A stretch of 64,000 nucleotides of DNA from Sinorhizobium fredii (GCF_002944405.1 NZ_CP024309.1:124001-188000), one strand, 5' to 3'. Counted from the first letter of the stretch, positions 17,719 to 28,015 are shown. Numbers and translations: made by a program. The notes: a model not told the origin generated them from the letters alone.

Positions 17719-19167
17719 ATGACACCTATGTCGTTCCACGCAGATGCGACAGATCTTTCGGAGCAGATCTCGTGCAGGCAGATCACATGCGAAGAGGTCA
17801 TGCGAGCCTATCTCGATCAAATCGCGCGGCTCAATCCTGCGGTCAATGCGATTGTGTCGCTGCAGCCCGAAGACGAACTGCTGGCGCAAGCGCGAAACGC
17901 TGATATCGAGCTGTCGCGCGGCGATCGACGCGGCTGGATGCATGGGTTCCCGATCGCGATCAAGGACCTATCCGCTACGGCCGGTATCCGCACGACGTAT
18001 GGATCGCCCCTGCAAGCAACTAACCTGCCGGCCGAAGATAGCCTCATGGTAAAGAGGATCCGCGAAGCTGGTGCGATTATCATAGGCAAGACCAACACGC
18101 CTGAGTTCGGTCTGGGATCTCACACCTATAATCCCATTTTCGGCGTTACTCGCAACGCCTACGATTCCAATCTCAGTGCTGGAGGCTCTTCTGGTGGCGC
18201 GGCCGTCGCCCTTGCCCTCGACATGGTTCCCATCGCTGATGGGAGCGACATGATGGGGAGCCTGCGCAACCCGGCTGGCTGGAATAATGTCTTTGGCTTC
18301 CGACCCTCGTTCGGACGGGTCCCGAGCGCTCCAAGTCCGGATGTCTTCCTGCATCAACTATCCACCAACGGACCGATGGCAAAGACTGCGCGTGATCTGG
18401 CGCGCTTCCTGGACGTCATTGCAGGCTACGCGCCGGAGGCTCCTCTGTCCTTGGCGACCGAACCGACGAGCTTTGCCGAAGGCTTGGATCGTGACGTCAA
18501 GGACTTGCGGATCGGTTGGATTGGGTCCTGGGGAGGTTACTACCCTACGGAGCATGGCGTACTGGAACTGACGCGGGCGGGACTTGGCGCTCTCGCCGAT
18601 CAGGGCGCAACGGTCGAGGACCTGACGCCCGAGTTCGAAGCAAACCGTCTGTGGGACGCTTGGCTTGTCCTCCGCCAATGGGCCGTTTCACAACGGCTGC
18701 AGCCACTGCTTGTCAGTGACGGATCAATCGAGCTTTTGAAACCCGAAGCACGCTGGGAACTCGAGCAGGGCCTGCGACTGACCGCCGGTGACGTACATTG
18801 GGCAAGCGTGACCAGAAGCGATTGGGTGCGGTACCTCCAAAAGCTGTTCTCGCAGTTCGACGTCCTCGCCCTCCCGACAGCACAAATCTTCGCGTTTCCT
18901 GCTGAGCTCACCTGGCCCAGTTCAATCAACGACCGTCCGATGGACACATATCATCGATGGATGGAAATAGTCGTTCCGGGCAGCCTGTCCGGCCATCCCG
19001 TTGCCGCGGTTCCGGCAGGCTTCGATGGGAGCGGTCGAGCAATGGGTATCCAACTGCTTGGGCGAGCGCGCGCCGACCGTGAGCTCCTGCAGATCGTCTC
19101 GTGCTTCGAACGAAATGCACCATGGGTCCGTCAAGCCCCGGCGCTTTTGGCCCACGCGTCATTGTGA
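17719..19167 (+). CDS. Amidase (amidase signature family)
   Basis: A 482-residue amidase of the GatA/AtzF-like signature family, which hydrolyses amide bonds with a Ser-cisSer-Lys triad. The lysine is in FPIAIKDLS (about residue 80), the serine-rich loop is AGGSSGGAAVA, and the nucleophile region is DGSDMMGSLRNPAGW, where MM replaces the usual GG before the GS. The start is uncertain: ATG at 17719 or 17728, neither with a strong ribosome site. It stands alone between two amine/amide operons and fits their theme. Confidence 0.85.
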   Translation: MTPMSFHADATDLSEQISCRQITCEEVMRAYLDQIARLNPAVNAIVSLQPEDELLAQARNADIELSRGDRRGWMHGFPIAIKDLSATAGIRTTYGSPLQATNLPAEDSLMVKRIREAGAIIIGKTNTPEFGLGSHTYNPIFGVTRNAYDSNLSAGGSSGGAAVALALDMVPIADGSDMMGSLRNPAGWNNVFGFRPSFGRVPSAPSPDVFLHQLSTNGPMAKTARDLARFLDVIAGYAPEAPLSLATEPTSFAEGLDRDVKDLRIGWIGSWGGYYPTEHGVLELTRAGLGALADQGATVEDLTPEFEANRLWDAWLVLRQWAVSQRLQPLLVSDGSIELLKPEARWELEQGLRLTAGDVHWASVTRSDWVRYLQKLFSQFDVLALPTAQIFAFPAELTWPSSINDRPMDTYHRWMEIVVPGSLSGHPVAAVPAGFDGSGRAMGIQLLGRARADRELLQIVSCFERNAPWVRQAPALLAHASL

Positions 19168-19437
19168 GGCAGCGGATGGCCAACTCGTGTCTGAGGTTAC
19201 CGTCGGCAGTCGCTCATGCAGGTCGTTGAGCCATTCAGGGTCGATCGCCTCCTGTTGGGCGCTTTATTGTCGAGTTCGCGCTATGGCTCGGCTTACTTAG
19301 ATGAGCGCGCAAAGCCATCACTTCTGGTGATCGTTCGGGCCCCATCCGCCAAGCGGAACGTGGTTTGCTCCGTTATTCAGGTGCACTCAGGCTGTGATCT
19401 CGGCAACTCAATTGGCCTGGCGGTGTCCGGAGCCTGA

Positions 19438-19908
19438 CTAGACGTCGATCGGAAGGACAAAGCTCGCTTTGACGCGATCCATCACGACCATCGTCTTGAA
19501 TCCCTTGATGTCGTGGTTTTCGTAGAAAAAACGTCGGGTGAATTCTTCGTAGCCTTCCATGTCCTTCGCAGTGACAACAAGAATGAAATCCGCGTCACCA
19601 GTCACGTAGTAGCCGATCATTACCTCTCGTGTGTTGCGGATCGCTGTCTTGAAGCGGTCAATGATATCGGCGCGTTCGCGCTCCAGTGAGACCAGAACGA
19701 TCACCGTGACTTGGCGGCCCACAGCCTTTGGGGAGACGATCGAGACATCCGCTTCGATGACACCTTCCGCCCTCAGCCGCTTCAGCCTTCGGTGGCAAGC
19801 CGTGGGTGACAGGTTGACCAGCTCCGCAAGCTCATCGGATGTGAGCCGGTTATTTCGCTGGACAGCGTTGAGAAGAGCGGCGTCTATTCGATCGAGTTCC
19901 TGGCTCAT
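19438..19908 (-). CDS. Lrp/AsnC family transcriptional regulator
   Basis: A 156-residue Lrp-type regulator: N-terminal winged HTH (LDRIDAALLNAVQRNNRL, then ELAELVNLSPTACHRRLKRL) and a C-terminal RAM ligand-binding domain (VMIGYYVTGDADFILVV). The ATG at 19908 is chosen; the open frame runs back to 20652 opposite the transaminase gene but that extension is a shadow. It is divergent from the transaminase at 20086 and probably controls it, as Lrp proteins often do for neighbouring amino acid catabolic genes. Confidence 0.9.
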   Translation of the reverse strand: MSQELDRIDAALLNAVQRNNRLTSDELAELVNLSPTACHRRLKRLRAEGVIEADVSIVSPKAVGRQVTVIVLVSLERERADIIDRFKTAIRNTREVMIGYYVTGDADFILVVTAKDMEGYEEFTRRFFYENHDIKGFKTMVVMDRVKASFVLPIDV

Positions 19909-19936
19909 GTAGAATCTTGCGTCACGCTTGTTCAGG

Positions 19937-19953
19937 ATGCAAAATTCTTGCAT
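19937..19953. promoter_or_regulatory. Candidate Lrp operator: ATGCAA-N5-TTGCAT
   Basis: A perfect 6-base inverted repeat with a 5-base spacer lies 29 bases upstream of the lrp-type gene, within the divergent gap to the transaminase. Its size fits Lrp-family sites. Binding is inferred from symmetry and position. Confidence 0.5.
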
Positions 19954-20085
19954 AGGGGCGGCAACAATCGCCGTCAAGTGACTCCCGCTTGGCTCTACTC
20001 TCCGATCAGGCCAAAGCAAGCAGGCCGGCACACGATGTGTCGAAAGCCCGTTTGCTTGAGAAGTTTCCGCCAAGAGGATCATACC

Positions 20086-21489
20086 GTGACCATCAACATC
20101 AAAGACATCGCCGCGAAGGATCGCAACACGGTCCTGCATCCTTTCACGCAGCTTAAGGACTTTGCGACCGGCAAGCTCGGCGAGCCGACAATCGTAGAGA
20201 CCGGGAAGGGCATCCGCATCCAGGATGCGCATGGCAACCAACTGATCGACGGCTTTGCTGGTCTCTACTGCGTCAATGTCGGCTATGGTCGCACCGAGGT
20301 TGCCGAAGCAATCTCGCGTCAGGCCTATCGCTTGGCCTACTATCATTCCTACGCGGCGCACACGACCGATGAGCTTGCGATCCTGTCGGATCGTCTGGTG
20401 AAGATGGCTCCAGGCAAGATGAGCAAGGTGTTCTACGGCATGTCCGGTTCGGACGCCAACGAGACCCAGGCGAAGCTCGTCTGGTACTACAACAACCTGC
20501 GCGGCAAGCCGACCAAGAAGAAGATCATCTCGCGCGAACGCGGCTATCACGGCTGCAGCGTCGTCTCCGGCTCGATGACCGGCATGAGCTTCTACCACGA
20601 CCATATGGATCTGCCGCTGCCGCAGATCGACCATACCGGTGTCCCGCACCACTACTGGGGCGCCAACCCCGGCGAAACCGAACGCGAATTTTCAGCCCGC
20701 CGTGCTGCCGAGCTCGACGAAATGATCGAAACGCTTGGCCCGGATAATGTCGGCGCCTTCATCGCCGAGCCGGTGCTCGGGACCGGTGGCATCACGCCGC
20801 CGCCGGAAGGTTACTGGGAGGCAATCCAGACTGTGCTCAAGAAGCACGACGTGCTTCTGATCGCAGACGAAGTCATCACCGGTTTCGGCCGTACCGGCTC
20901 GATGTTCGGCTCGCAGCATTATGGCATCGAACCCGATCTGATCACCGTCGCCAAGGGTCTCACCTCGGCCTATTTCCCGCTTTCGGCCTCGATCGTCGGC
21001 GAGAAGGTCTACAAGGTTATGGAAGAGGGGGCTGACAAGGTCGGCGCCTTCTCGCACGGCTACACCTATTCCGGCCATCCGATCGGCGCGGCAGCCGCCA
21101 ATGCGGTGCTCGACATCGTCGAAAAGGAAAACCTGCCGGGCAATGCCCGCGAGGTCGGCGCCTATTTCCAGGCGCAGCTGAAGGAAAAGTTCGCGCAGCT
21201 GCCGATCGTCGGCGAAGTGCGCGGCGTCGGCTTGATGGGCGCCATCGAGTTTGTCGGCGATCGGGAAAACAAGACGCGGTTCGATCCGTCCCTGAAGGTC
21301 GGCGCCCGTGTCTCCAAGGCTGCCCGCGACCGCGGCCTGATCGCCCGCGCCATGCCGCATGGAGACATCCTCGGCTTCGCACCGCCGTTGGTCATAACCA
21401 AGGAAGAAGTCGACGAGATCGTCTCTATCGGTGAGAAGGCAGTCCGCTCGGTAATGGACGACCTGGTGCGCGACGGCCAGAATATCTGA
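20086..21489 (+). CDS. Class III aminotransferase (omega-amino acid:pyruvate/putrescine type)
   Basis: A 467-residue PLP aminotransferase. Key stretches are FYGMSGSDANETQAKL (phosphate loop), SRERGYHGCSV, LLIADEVITGFGRTG and TVAKGLTSAYFPLSA carrying the PLP lysine. The length and AHTTDELA/PGKMSKVFYG features suggest the omega-amino acid-pyruvate or putrescine group. The GTG at 20086 follows AAGAGGATC; upstream in-frame sequence to 19948 lies in the regulatory gap. The aldehyde dehydrogenase downstream would oxidise the semialdehyde product. Confidence 0.88.
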   Translation: MTINIKDIAAKDRNTVLHPFTQLKDFATGKLGEPTIVETGKGIRIQDAHGNQLIDGFAGLYCVNVGYGRTEVAEAISRQAYRLAYYHSYAAHTTDELAILSDRLVKMAPGKMSKVFYGMSGSDANETQAKLVWYYNNLRGKPTKKKIISRERGYHGCSVVSGSMTGMSFYHDHMDLPLPQIDHTGVPHHYWGANPGETEREFSARRAAELDEMIETLGPDNVGAFIAEPVLGTGGITPPPEGYWEAIQTVLKKHDVLLIADEVITGFGRTGSMFGSQHYGIEPDLITVAKGLTSAYFPLSASIVGEKVYKVMEEGADKVGAFSHGYTYSGHPIGAAAANAVLDIVEKENLPGNAREVGAYFQAQLKEKFAQLPIVGEVRGVGLMGAIEFVGDRENKTRFDPSLKVGARVSKAARDRGLIARAMPHGDILGFAPPLVITKEEVDEIVSIGEKAVRSVMDDLVRDGQNI

Positions 21490-21494
21490 GTGAG

Positions 21495-21514
21495 CGCGGC
21501 CGACACTGGCCGCG
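21495..21514 (+). terminator. Small GC-rich hairpin after the transaminase gene
   Basis: A 7-base-pair perfect stem (CGCGGCC / GGCCGCG, loop GACACT) starts 6 bases after the stop. It lacks a T-run, so it may be a weak terminator or an mRNA-end stabiliser before the aldehyde dehydrogenase gene. Confidence 0.35.
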
Positions 21515-21637
21515 ACGCCGATCGGGCAGCAAAGATATCATTAGAAGCGAATTGGGGATGGGCTGGCTCATTCAGCCAGCCTTGATGGATGAACTCGTCC
21601 TCCGCATGGAGGCGTACCAAGGAATTGAGAGCCGGCC

Positions 21638-23047
21638 ATGACCGCTGCCAAACTTCATGTGACGACAACCCTGGCGTCTATTACCGTCCAAAGCCCTTTC
21701 GACGGGTCCGTTGTGGGAACGGTCGAGGCCACGGACGCAAGTGAAGTCGACACTCTTCTTGCACGCGCCCGTCGCGGCGCCGAGCTGTCGCGCGGGCTCG
21801 CAAGGCATCAGCGCGCCAGCATTCTCGAAGGGACTGCGCAGATCGTAGAAGGCAGCCGCGATCGGTTTGCCGAAACCATCGTCCGCGAAGCCGGAAAAAC
21901 GATTGTCCAGGCACGCAAGGAGGTTCTCCGCTGCGTTAACACTCTGAAGCTGTCGGCAGAAGAGGCCAAGCGCAACGCCGGCGAAATCGTACCCTTCGAC
22001 GCCTATGCCGGATCGGAGCAGCGGCAGGGTTGGTTCAGCCGTGAGCCGCTTGGTATCATAACCGCCATCACACCCTACAACGACCCGCTGAACCTCGTCG
22101 CTCACAAGCTCGGTCCGGCAATCGCCGGCGGTAATGCCGTCCTGCTGAAGCCGTCGGAGCTGACGCCGCTTTCGGCGATCAACCTTGTTGGCGCGCTTCG
22201 CGAGGCGGGCTTGCCCGACGAGGTCATTACAGTGGCGGTAGGTGGAACCGATCTGGGCAGGGCCTTGGTCGCTGCGCGCGAGGTACGCATGGTGTCGTTC
22301 ACCGGCGGCTTTGCCACTGGCGAAGCTATCAGCCGCACGGCGGGCTTGAAGAAGCTGGCGATGGAACTTGGCGGCAATGCGCCCGTGATCGTCATGGGCG
22401 ATTGCGACTTCGACAAGGCCGTCGAGGCTTGCGTTTCCGGGGCCTTCTGGGCTGCAGGGCAGAACTGCATCGGTGCCCAGCGTGTACTCGTGCAGGCCGA
22501 AATCTATGATCGCTTCCGTGATGCGTTCATCACAACGACGGAGAAGCTGAAGGCGGGAGATCCGTTGCTCGAGGATACTGACGTGGGCCCGATGATCTCG
22601 AAACAAGCAGCCGAACGCACAGAAGCCGCAGTCAATGACGCGATCGCGGCCGGGGCAAAGCTGCTCTGCGGTCGCAAGCGCGAAGGGTCGCTTTTTCACC
22701 CGACGGTGCTCGAAGGCACGCCGACGACCTGCCGCCTATGGCACCAGGAAGTGTTTGCCCCTGTAGTCATGCTTGCTCCGTTTGAGACGCTCGATGAAGC
22801 GATCGAACTGGCGAATGAACCCGAATACAGCCTGCACGCCGGTATCTTCACCAGCAACCTGTCTGTCGCGCTGGGAGCCGCAAGCAGAATCGAGGCTGGC
22901 GGGGTGATGGTCAACGATTCCTCGGACTATCGCTTTGACGCCATGCCCTTCGGCGGCTCAAAATATGGCAGCATGGGCCGGGAGGGCGTTCGCTTTGCCT
23001 ACGAGGAAATGACCCAGCCGAAGGTCGTTTGCATCAATCGCGGGTGA
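21638..23047 (+). CDS. Aldehyde dehydrogenase family protein
   Basis: A 469-residue NAD(P)-dependent aldehyde dehydrogenase. The general base is in [12 protein letters not shown] and the catalytic cysteine in [26 protein letters not shown] closes the C-terminal part. The N-terminus [17 protein letters not shown] is typical. It probably oxidises a semialdehyde produced by the upstream transaminase to an acid. GAGAG precedes the ATG at a suitable distance. Substrate specificity cannot be inferred. Confidence 0.9.
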   Translation: MTAAKLHVTTTLASITVQSPFDGSVVGTVEATDASEVDTLLARARRGAELSRGLARHQRASILEGTAQIVEGSRDRFAETIVREAGKTIVQARKEVLRCVNTLKLSAEEAKRNAGEIVPFDAYAGSEQRQGWFSREPLGIITAITPYNDPLNLVAHKLGPAIAGGNAVLLKPSELTPLSAINLVGALREAGLPDEVITVAVGGTDLGRALVAAREVRMVSFTGGFATGEAISRTAGLKKLAMELGGNAPVIVMGDCDFDKAVEACVSGAFWAAGQNCIGAQRVLVQAEIYDRFRDAFITTTEKLKAGDPLLEDTDVGPMISKQAAERTEAAVNDAIAAGAKLLCGRKREGSLFHPTVLEGTPTTCRLWHQEVFAPVVMLAPFETLDEAIELANEPEYSLHAGIFTSNLSVALGAASRIEAGGVMVNDSSDYRFDAMPFGGSKYGSMGREGVRFAYEEMTQPKVVCINRG

Positions 23048-23150
23048 GCGATTGCGAATTGGTTTTTTCCATCAACCTGCAGCTCGCGATAGAACGCACG
23101 GGTTCTGAACTGACCCGGTGGACGGCGAGTGCAACCTCGTCGAGGATAGG

Positions 23151-24452
23151 ATGTCTAGCGACAGTCGTATTGAATATGATCCCTTGGGTGCCGTAAGCGT
23201 GCCATTGGACCGATATTTCGGGGCACAGACAGCGAGAGCGATCGAGAATTTTCCGATCTCAGGGATTGCGATCAGAAGCTTGCCGTTCGTCATTCAAGCA
23301 TTGGCCCACTTCAAGATGGCTGCCGCGCAGGCCAATTTCGACGAAGGTTTGCTATCAGAAGCAAAGCGCGACGCGATACTCCAGGCCTGCCACGAGGTGC
23401 TTGCCGGCAAATACGACGAGGAGTTCCTCGTCGATGTGTTTCAGGGCGGAGCCGGCACCTCCACAAACATGAACATGAATGAAGTGCTCGCCAATCGCGC
23501 GAGCGAGATTCTGGGCAGCGCACGAGGGCAGGGACGGCTCGTTCACCCCAATGACGACGTCAATAGGTCTCAGTCAACGAATGATGCCTATGCCACGGCC
23601 GTTCGCCTGTCGATGATCCCGGCGAGCCGCGCGCTACGGGATGCGCTTGCCGTTCTTGCATCGGCTCTGAATGACAAGGCGGAAGAATTTGGCGGTATTC
23701 GAAAGCTGGGTCGGACACAGTTGCAGGACGCCGTCCCGATGACGCTTGGTCAGGAATTTGCGGCATTCGCAACAACGCTTCTGGAAGACTGCGGCCGCCT
23801 GATCGAAACCGAGCGCCTGTTTCTGGAAGTCAATCTTGGCGGGACGGCCATCGGAACCGGGGTCGCGGCCTCCTCCTCCTATCGCACCCGCGCGCTCGGG
23901 CATCTTGCCAAAAACACCGGCCTTCCTGTCGTCGGTTGCAAGGATCTGCTGGAGGCGAGCTGGGATATGGGAGCCTTCATGCTCCATATGGGCCTTCTGA
24001 AGCGTACCGCAGCCAAGCTGTCCAAGATCGCGAACGACTTCCGGCTCCTGTCGAGCGGTCCGCGCGGCGGGATCGGCGAAATCATCCTGCCGGCCCTGCA
24101 GCCCGGTTCATCCTTGATGCCGGGTAAGATCAATCCCGTTGCCGCCGAAGCGCTGAACCAAGTCTGCTTCTACGTCTATGGCATGGACACGACCGTCGGT
24201 ATCGCCGCCGAGGCCGGACAGCTGCAGCTCAATGCCATGGAGCCCGTCATCGTATTCAGTATCCACAACGCCATGAGCCTTCTCCGCAACGCGGTGCTGA
24301 GCTTCGCCCGGACGTGTGTTGAAGGTGTCCAAGCCGACGCGGCAAGATGCGAAGCGCACCTCGCGAGCAGTACGGCCTTTGCAACGGAACTCGTCGCAAC
24401 GATCGGCTACGAAGCCGCGGCCGAGCTCGTTAAGGAGAAGCTGGCCGGCTAA
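23151..24452 (+). CDS. Aspartase/fumarase superfamily lyase
   Basis: A 433-residue lyase of the aspartate ammonia-lyase/class II fumarase group. The diagnostic signature GSSLMPGKINPV is at about residue 320, and FQGGAGTSTNMNMNEVLANRA near residue 100 is typical of both enzymes. The family is usually ~460 residues, so it is slightly short at the C-terminus. The ATG at 23151 is used; 23118 is an alternative. Genomic context of amine breakdown makes aspartase or a related ammonia-lyase more likely than fumarase. Confidence 0.88.
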   Translation: MSSDSRIEYDPLGAVSVPLDRYFGAQTARAIENFPISGIAIRSLPFVIQALAHFKMAAAQANFDEGLLSEAKRDAILQACHEVLAGKYDEEFLVDVFQGGAGTSTNMNMNEVLANRASEILGSARGQGRLVHPNDDVNRSQSTNDAYATAVRLSMIPASRALRDALAVLASALNDKAEEFGGIRKLGRTQLQDAVPMTLGQEFAAFATTLLEDCGRLIETERLFLEVNLGGTAIGTGVAASSSYRTRALGHLAKNTGLPVVGCKDLLEASWDMGAFMLHMGLLKRTAAKLSKIANDFRLLSSGPRGGIGEIILPALQPGSSLMPGKINPVAAEALNQVCFYVYGMDTTVGIAAEAGQLQLNAMEPVIVFSIHNAMSLLRNAVLSFARTCVEGVQADAARCEAHLASSTAFATELVATIGYEAAAELVKEKLAG

Positions 24453-24817
24453 ATACCACAAGCAATTCGCGCACGCTACTCGAGCTCCGTATCCCGACAT
24501 ATAAAGCTGAAGGCTATGGTCGGCAGACACAAGGTCGAGGACCTATTCGCTCAAACGGAGATTGGAGGCGCATTGCGGCACGCTTTCGACGATGTGTCGA
24601 CAGGTCTTGCTCATCGCAGCTTTCGTCTTCTCGGCAGCCATCGACGACTCCTGGCTCGTAGATCACGTCAGTGAACCGAAAGCGCCAATGTTTGACGAAA
24701 CATTTGTATCGATTGCACCGATACACCTTTGAAGTCCTTGACCACACGCAGAATGACCGCCGATCCACTCATGCCATTTGGCGCATGACACCGCGGTCCC
24801 CACAGGGGTACAGCAGA

Positions 24818-24935
24818 CTAAAGACCACCGATGCAGAGATATTTCATCTCAAGATAGTCCTCGAGCCCGTGGCGTGATCCCTCACGTCCGATGCCCGATT
24901 GCTTCACACCGCCAAACGGTACCGTACAGCTTTTC
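24818..24935 (-). pseudogene. C-terminal relic of a succinate-semialdehyde dehydrogenase (GabD-like)
   Basis: On the minus strand the sequence reads [15 protein letters not shown] followed by [17 protein letters not shown] and a TAG stop at 24818. This is the closing segment of GabD-type aldehyde dehydrogenases. The homology stops abruptly upstream, near 24935, and the rest of the gene is absent. The surrounding 24453-25137 otherwise holds no supported gene; a minus-strand frame at 24514-24768 is unassigned. Confidence 0.85.
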
Positions 24936-25137
24936 GGTCACGGGTCAGCGGGTGATGATTGTTCGTCCGCAAACGACGATCGGGAGTTAACCCTGCATCA
25001 GAGACGTGCCCGTTTGAGCACCATCAGAGCTTGGCGACGGGCAGGTCGTCCCCCTGCCGAATATCGGCGCCGCAATAGCCCGCCTTCATTTTCGCTTCTT
25101 ATAGGTTATCGCAATCAGGTATTCGTTTCAAAACGCG

Positions 25138-25566
25138 TCAAACGGAACCAAGCAATATGCTCGTTTCGGTAGTCGCCACTCCATCGATGCTTCGGACTTC
25201 GCGTAATACCCGGTCAAAATCCGCCAGCGTTTCAGCGCGGAGTTCTGCTACATAATCCCATACACCATTTGTTGTGTAGAGAGCGACGACCTCCGGCAAT
25301 CCATTCAGCGCCTTTATGATGGCTGCAGGCTTTTTGCCCGAAGTCTTGATGTTCATCATCGCACGCAAAACATTCGCGTCAATTTCCTCGCGTGTGCGGA
25401 CCGTAAACCCCCGGATGGCATTCGAGCTAATGAGCTTGTCCAACCTCTTTTGAATGGTGCCTCTCGACACGTCGAGCTTGGCCGCCAGGATCGCTACTGG
25501 CATCCGCCCATCCAGCCGAAGCTGGGCGATAAGCTTCCTATCCAAATCATCCATTTCGAGCCTCAT
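25138..25566 (-). CDS. Lrp/AsnC family transcriptional regulator
   Basis: A 142-residue Lrp-type protein with an N-terminal HTH (LDRKLIAQLRLDGRMPVAILAAKLDVSRGTIQKRLDKL) summarised here by its LDVSRGTIQKRLDKL recognition helix, and a short C-terminal RAM domain (GVWDYVAELRAETLADFD). The start may be 25566 or the ATG four codons later. It is divergent from the M20 deacylase at 25696. The gap holds a loose repeat TTTGC-N13-GCAAA (25574-25596) that could be its site. It is only distantly similar to the Lrp at 19438. Confidence 0.88.
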   Translation of the reverse strand: MRLEMDDLDRKLIAQLRLDGRMPVAILAAKLDVSRGTIQKRLDKLISSNAIRGFTVRTREEIDANVLRAMMNIKTSGKKPAAIIKALNGLPEVVALYTTNGVWDYVAELRAETLADFDRVLREVRSIDGVATTETSILLGSV

Positions 25567-25695
25567 GCAGCAATTTGCGTTTCATGCTATAGCAAACTGA
25601 TCAAAAAAAGAAGCTTTTAGCTAGCATATATGCGCTTTACGGTCAGCAAACCGCAAGGCTATTCTTGCTGTCAACGGAATGGAGGGGAGGTCTTG

Positions 25696-27048
25696 GTGAC
25701 AATGCTGGCAAACGCGGTTTCGCTTACCGGTATGGACGGCTCCTCTCCCGCGCAGGCGTTGGGCTCAGCTCGAGTGCATAATATACTGCAGGCCGTGGAA
25801 GAGGGTTTCGAACGCCAAGTGGCCTTCCTTACGGAAATTGTCCAATCGCCCTCTCTTCGGGGAAACGAGGCGAGCGTGCAGAAGATCGTTGCAGATGCAT
25901 TGTTCGAACGTGGCTACAAGGTCGACCGGTTCGCTATTGATGAAAGGCTGATTGGTGTGGATCCGGCGTTCTCGCCGATGAATACCCAGCTTAGGGATAC
26001 GGGTATTGTTATTGGCACGCGCGAGGCGGAGCGGGGAGGCGGCAGGTCGCTGGCCCTGAACGCCCATGTCGACGTCGTGCCAACCGGTCCCGAGCAGCGC
26101 TGGAAGTATCCGCCATATTCCGCTAAGCGTGAAGGCGACTGGCTCTATGGTCGCGGTGCAGGTGATATGAAGGCTGGGCTCTGTGCCCATCTGTTTGCGT
26201 TGGACGCACTGGAGGCAGCCGGACTCAAGCTTAAAGGCCAGGTGCAAATCCAGTCCGTGATAGAAGAGGAAGTGACCGGCAACGGTGCCGCAATGGTGCT
26301 GGCCGCAGGCTACAAGGCCGATGCAGTTCTGATCTCTGAACCCACGGATGAAAAGCTGGTTGCGGCCAATACCGGCGTGATGAAATTCGCGATCACGGTA
26401 CAGGGCGTGCCAGCGCATCCCTTCGAGGTTGCGCGGGGTAGAAGCGCGATCGATGTAGCTTATCGGACGATAAAACAGCTTCGTGTTCTGGAAAGCCGAT
26501 GGAGAAGCCAGCATTCGGGAGCAGGCGAACTGTTCGATGCCGTCGACAATCCGATCGCATTGACCATCGGCACGATCTCGGGGGGCGAATGGCTTGCATC
26601 AGTGCCCAGCGAGTGCCGCTTCGAAGGCCGAATCGGTTTTTATCCTCATGAAGATGTCTCGGTGCGCGCGAAGGAGTTCGAGGAATTCGTCGAGGACGCA
26701 TTTCAAACGGATACATTTCTCGCTGGATGTCCGCGTCCCCAGATCGAATGGGTAGGTGTCAAGCAAGGTGGATTCGTACTGGAGCCGGGTTCGCAGGCCG
26801 AAAGCTGCCTTGCGATGGCCCACCGCACGGCTGATGGCGAAGGCCGGTCTCTCGAAAGGTTCGTGATGCCCTGCTATCTCGATGCTTCCGTTTTTGCCCG
26901 ACATGGCGGCATGACCAGTCTTGTCTACGGACCCGTTGCCGAGGCCATCCATGCCGTGGATGAGCGCGTCAGCCTGGCATCCCTCAAGCACGTAACCAAG
27001 ACGATCGCCTTGTTTGCAGCGGCCTGGTGCGGCGTTGAGGACGCGTGA
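25696..27048 (+). CDS. M20 family deacylase (ArgE/DapE type)
   Basis: A 450-residue metallohydrolase of the acetylornithine deacetylase/succinyl-diaminopimelate desuccinylase family. Metal-binding and catalytic segments are intact: LNAHVDVVPTGP, GRGAGDMKAG and the EEEVTGNGA catalytic glutamate pair, with a dimerisation domain around residues 200-320. GGAGGGGAGG precedes three close start codons; GTG 25696 has the best spacing, ATG 25702 is possible, and the frame opens at 25630. It is an intact counterpart of the broken M20 gene at 8811, though sequence relationship was not measured. Confidence 0.85.
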   Translation: MTMLANAVSLTGMDGSSPAQALGSARVHNILQAVEEGFERQVAFLTEIVQSPSLRGNEASVQKIVADALFERGYKVDRFAIDERLIGVDPAFSPMNTQLRDTGIVIGTREAERGGGRSLALNAHVDVVPTGPEQRWKYPPYSAKREGDWLYGRGAGDMKAGLCAHLFALDALEAAGLKLKGQVQIQSVIEEEVTGNGAAMVLAAGYKADAVLISEPTDEKLVAANTGVMKFAITVQGVPAHPFEVARGRSAIDVAYRTIKQLRVLESRWRSQHSGAGELFDAVDNPIALTIGTISGGEWLASVPSECRFEGRIGFYPHEDVSVRAKEFEEFVEDAFQTDTFLAGCPRPQIEWVGVKQGGFVLEPGSQAESCLAMAHRTADGEGRSLERFVMPCYLDASVFARHGGMTSLVYGPVAEAIHAVDERVSLASLKHVTKTIALFAAAWCGVEDA

Positions 27049-27236
27049 TATCTGATGAACTAGGCAGTCCCGGACTGCTGTTGGTCAGATCCAACCGACA
27101 TTCCTGATTATCGAACTCAGCCGCAATGCACTTGCGGCGAGGAGGGCTGTTTTGTCGGCGCTCCTCTTATGCCGGGCACTCTGGAGGGCGTGCTCACGTC
27201 ACAACCCAACCTGACCTGAAATGGGAGGATTTGAAA

Positions 27237-27968
27237 ATGAAGGGCTTCATTACTGCGCTATGCACCGGCGCGTTCGTTTCGTTGATGTCGTTGGCGGTGC
27301 CGGCGTTTGCCGAGGATGTAACCGTCGCCACCGTCGCCGACTTCGTACCGTTCGAATTCAAGGACGGCGACAAATATACTGGCTTCGATATCGAGCTTTG
27401 GGATGCCATCGCAAAGGATATCGGGATTACATACAAGCTGCAGCCGATGGACTTCAACGGGATCCTGCCTGCGCTTCAGACAAAGCAGGTCGATGTCGGG
27501 ATTGCTGGCATCACCATCACCAAGGAACGGGGAAAGGTCATTGACTTTTCCGACGGTTATTACACCAGCGATCTGACGTTCATGGTGCCGGCCGATAGCA
27601 AGGTCAGCAGCCCGGCCGGCCTGGAAGGAAAGGTTCTTGCCGTCAAGACGGGAACGACCAGCGAGGCCTATGCCAAGAAAAACCTTCCGAAGACGGAGCT
27701 TCGGCAGTTCCCGAATGGTGACAACATGTTCCTGGAAGTCGTGGCCGGCAGGGCCGACGCCGCACTCCATGACAAGCCGAACATTCTCTACTTCATCAAG
27801 ACCAATGGCCAGGGCAAGGTCAAAGCCATCGGTGATGCGAAGCAGTCCGAGGAATATGGGATCACCTTCCCCAAGGGTAGTGAACTTCGCGACAAGGTGA
27901 ATGTTTCGCTCGCCAAGCTGAAGGCCAACGGAACCTACGACGCCATCTCCAAGAAGTGGTTCAACTGA
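27237..27968 (+). CDS. ABC transporter substrate-binding protein (glutamine type, GlnH-like)
   Basis: A 243-residue SBP_bac_3 family receptor. A signal peptide of about 23 residues ends [10 protein letters not shown]. The mature protein shows [26 protein letters not shown] and [21 protein letters not shown] motifs of polar amino acid receptors. The ATG at 27237 follows GGGAGG. Together with the downstream permease and ATPase it forms a three-gene glutamine-type importer. A strong hairpin follows it. Confidence 0.9.
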   Translation: MKGFITALCTGAFVSLMSLAVPAFAEDVTVATVADFVPFEFKDGDKYTGFDIELWDAIAKDIGITYKLQPMDFNGILPALQTKQVDVGIAGITITKERGKVIDFSDGYYTSDLTFMVPADSKVSSPAGLEGKVLAVKTGTTSEAYAKKNLPKTELRQFPNGDNMFLEVVAGRADAALHDKPNILYFIKTNGQGKVKAIGDAKQSEEYGITFPKGSELRDKVNVSLAKLKANGTYDAISKKWFN

Positions 27969-28015
27969 CGGCGAGCGGCTGTAGAGGCCGCACAATTTTC
28001 TGGAGCAAGGAAGAA

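Noticed and set aside
19909..20652. Long minus-strand open frame upstream of the Lrp gene
   Set aside because: It lies opposite the transaminase gene, has no family motif and is the antisense shadow of high-GC codons; the Lrp start at 19908 is clear.
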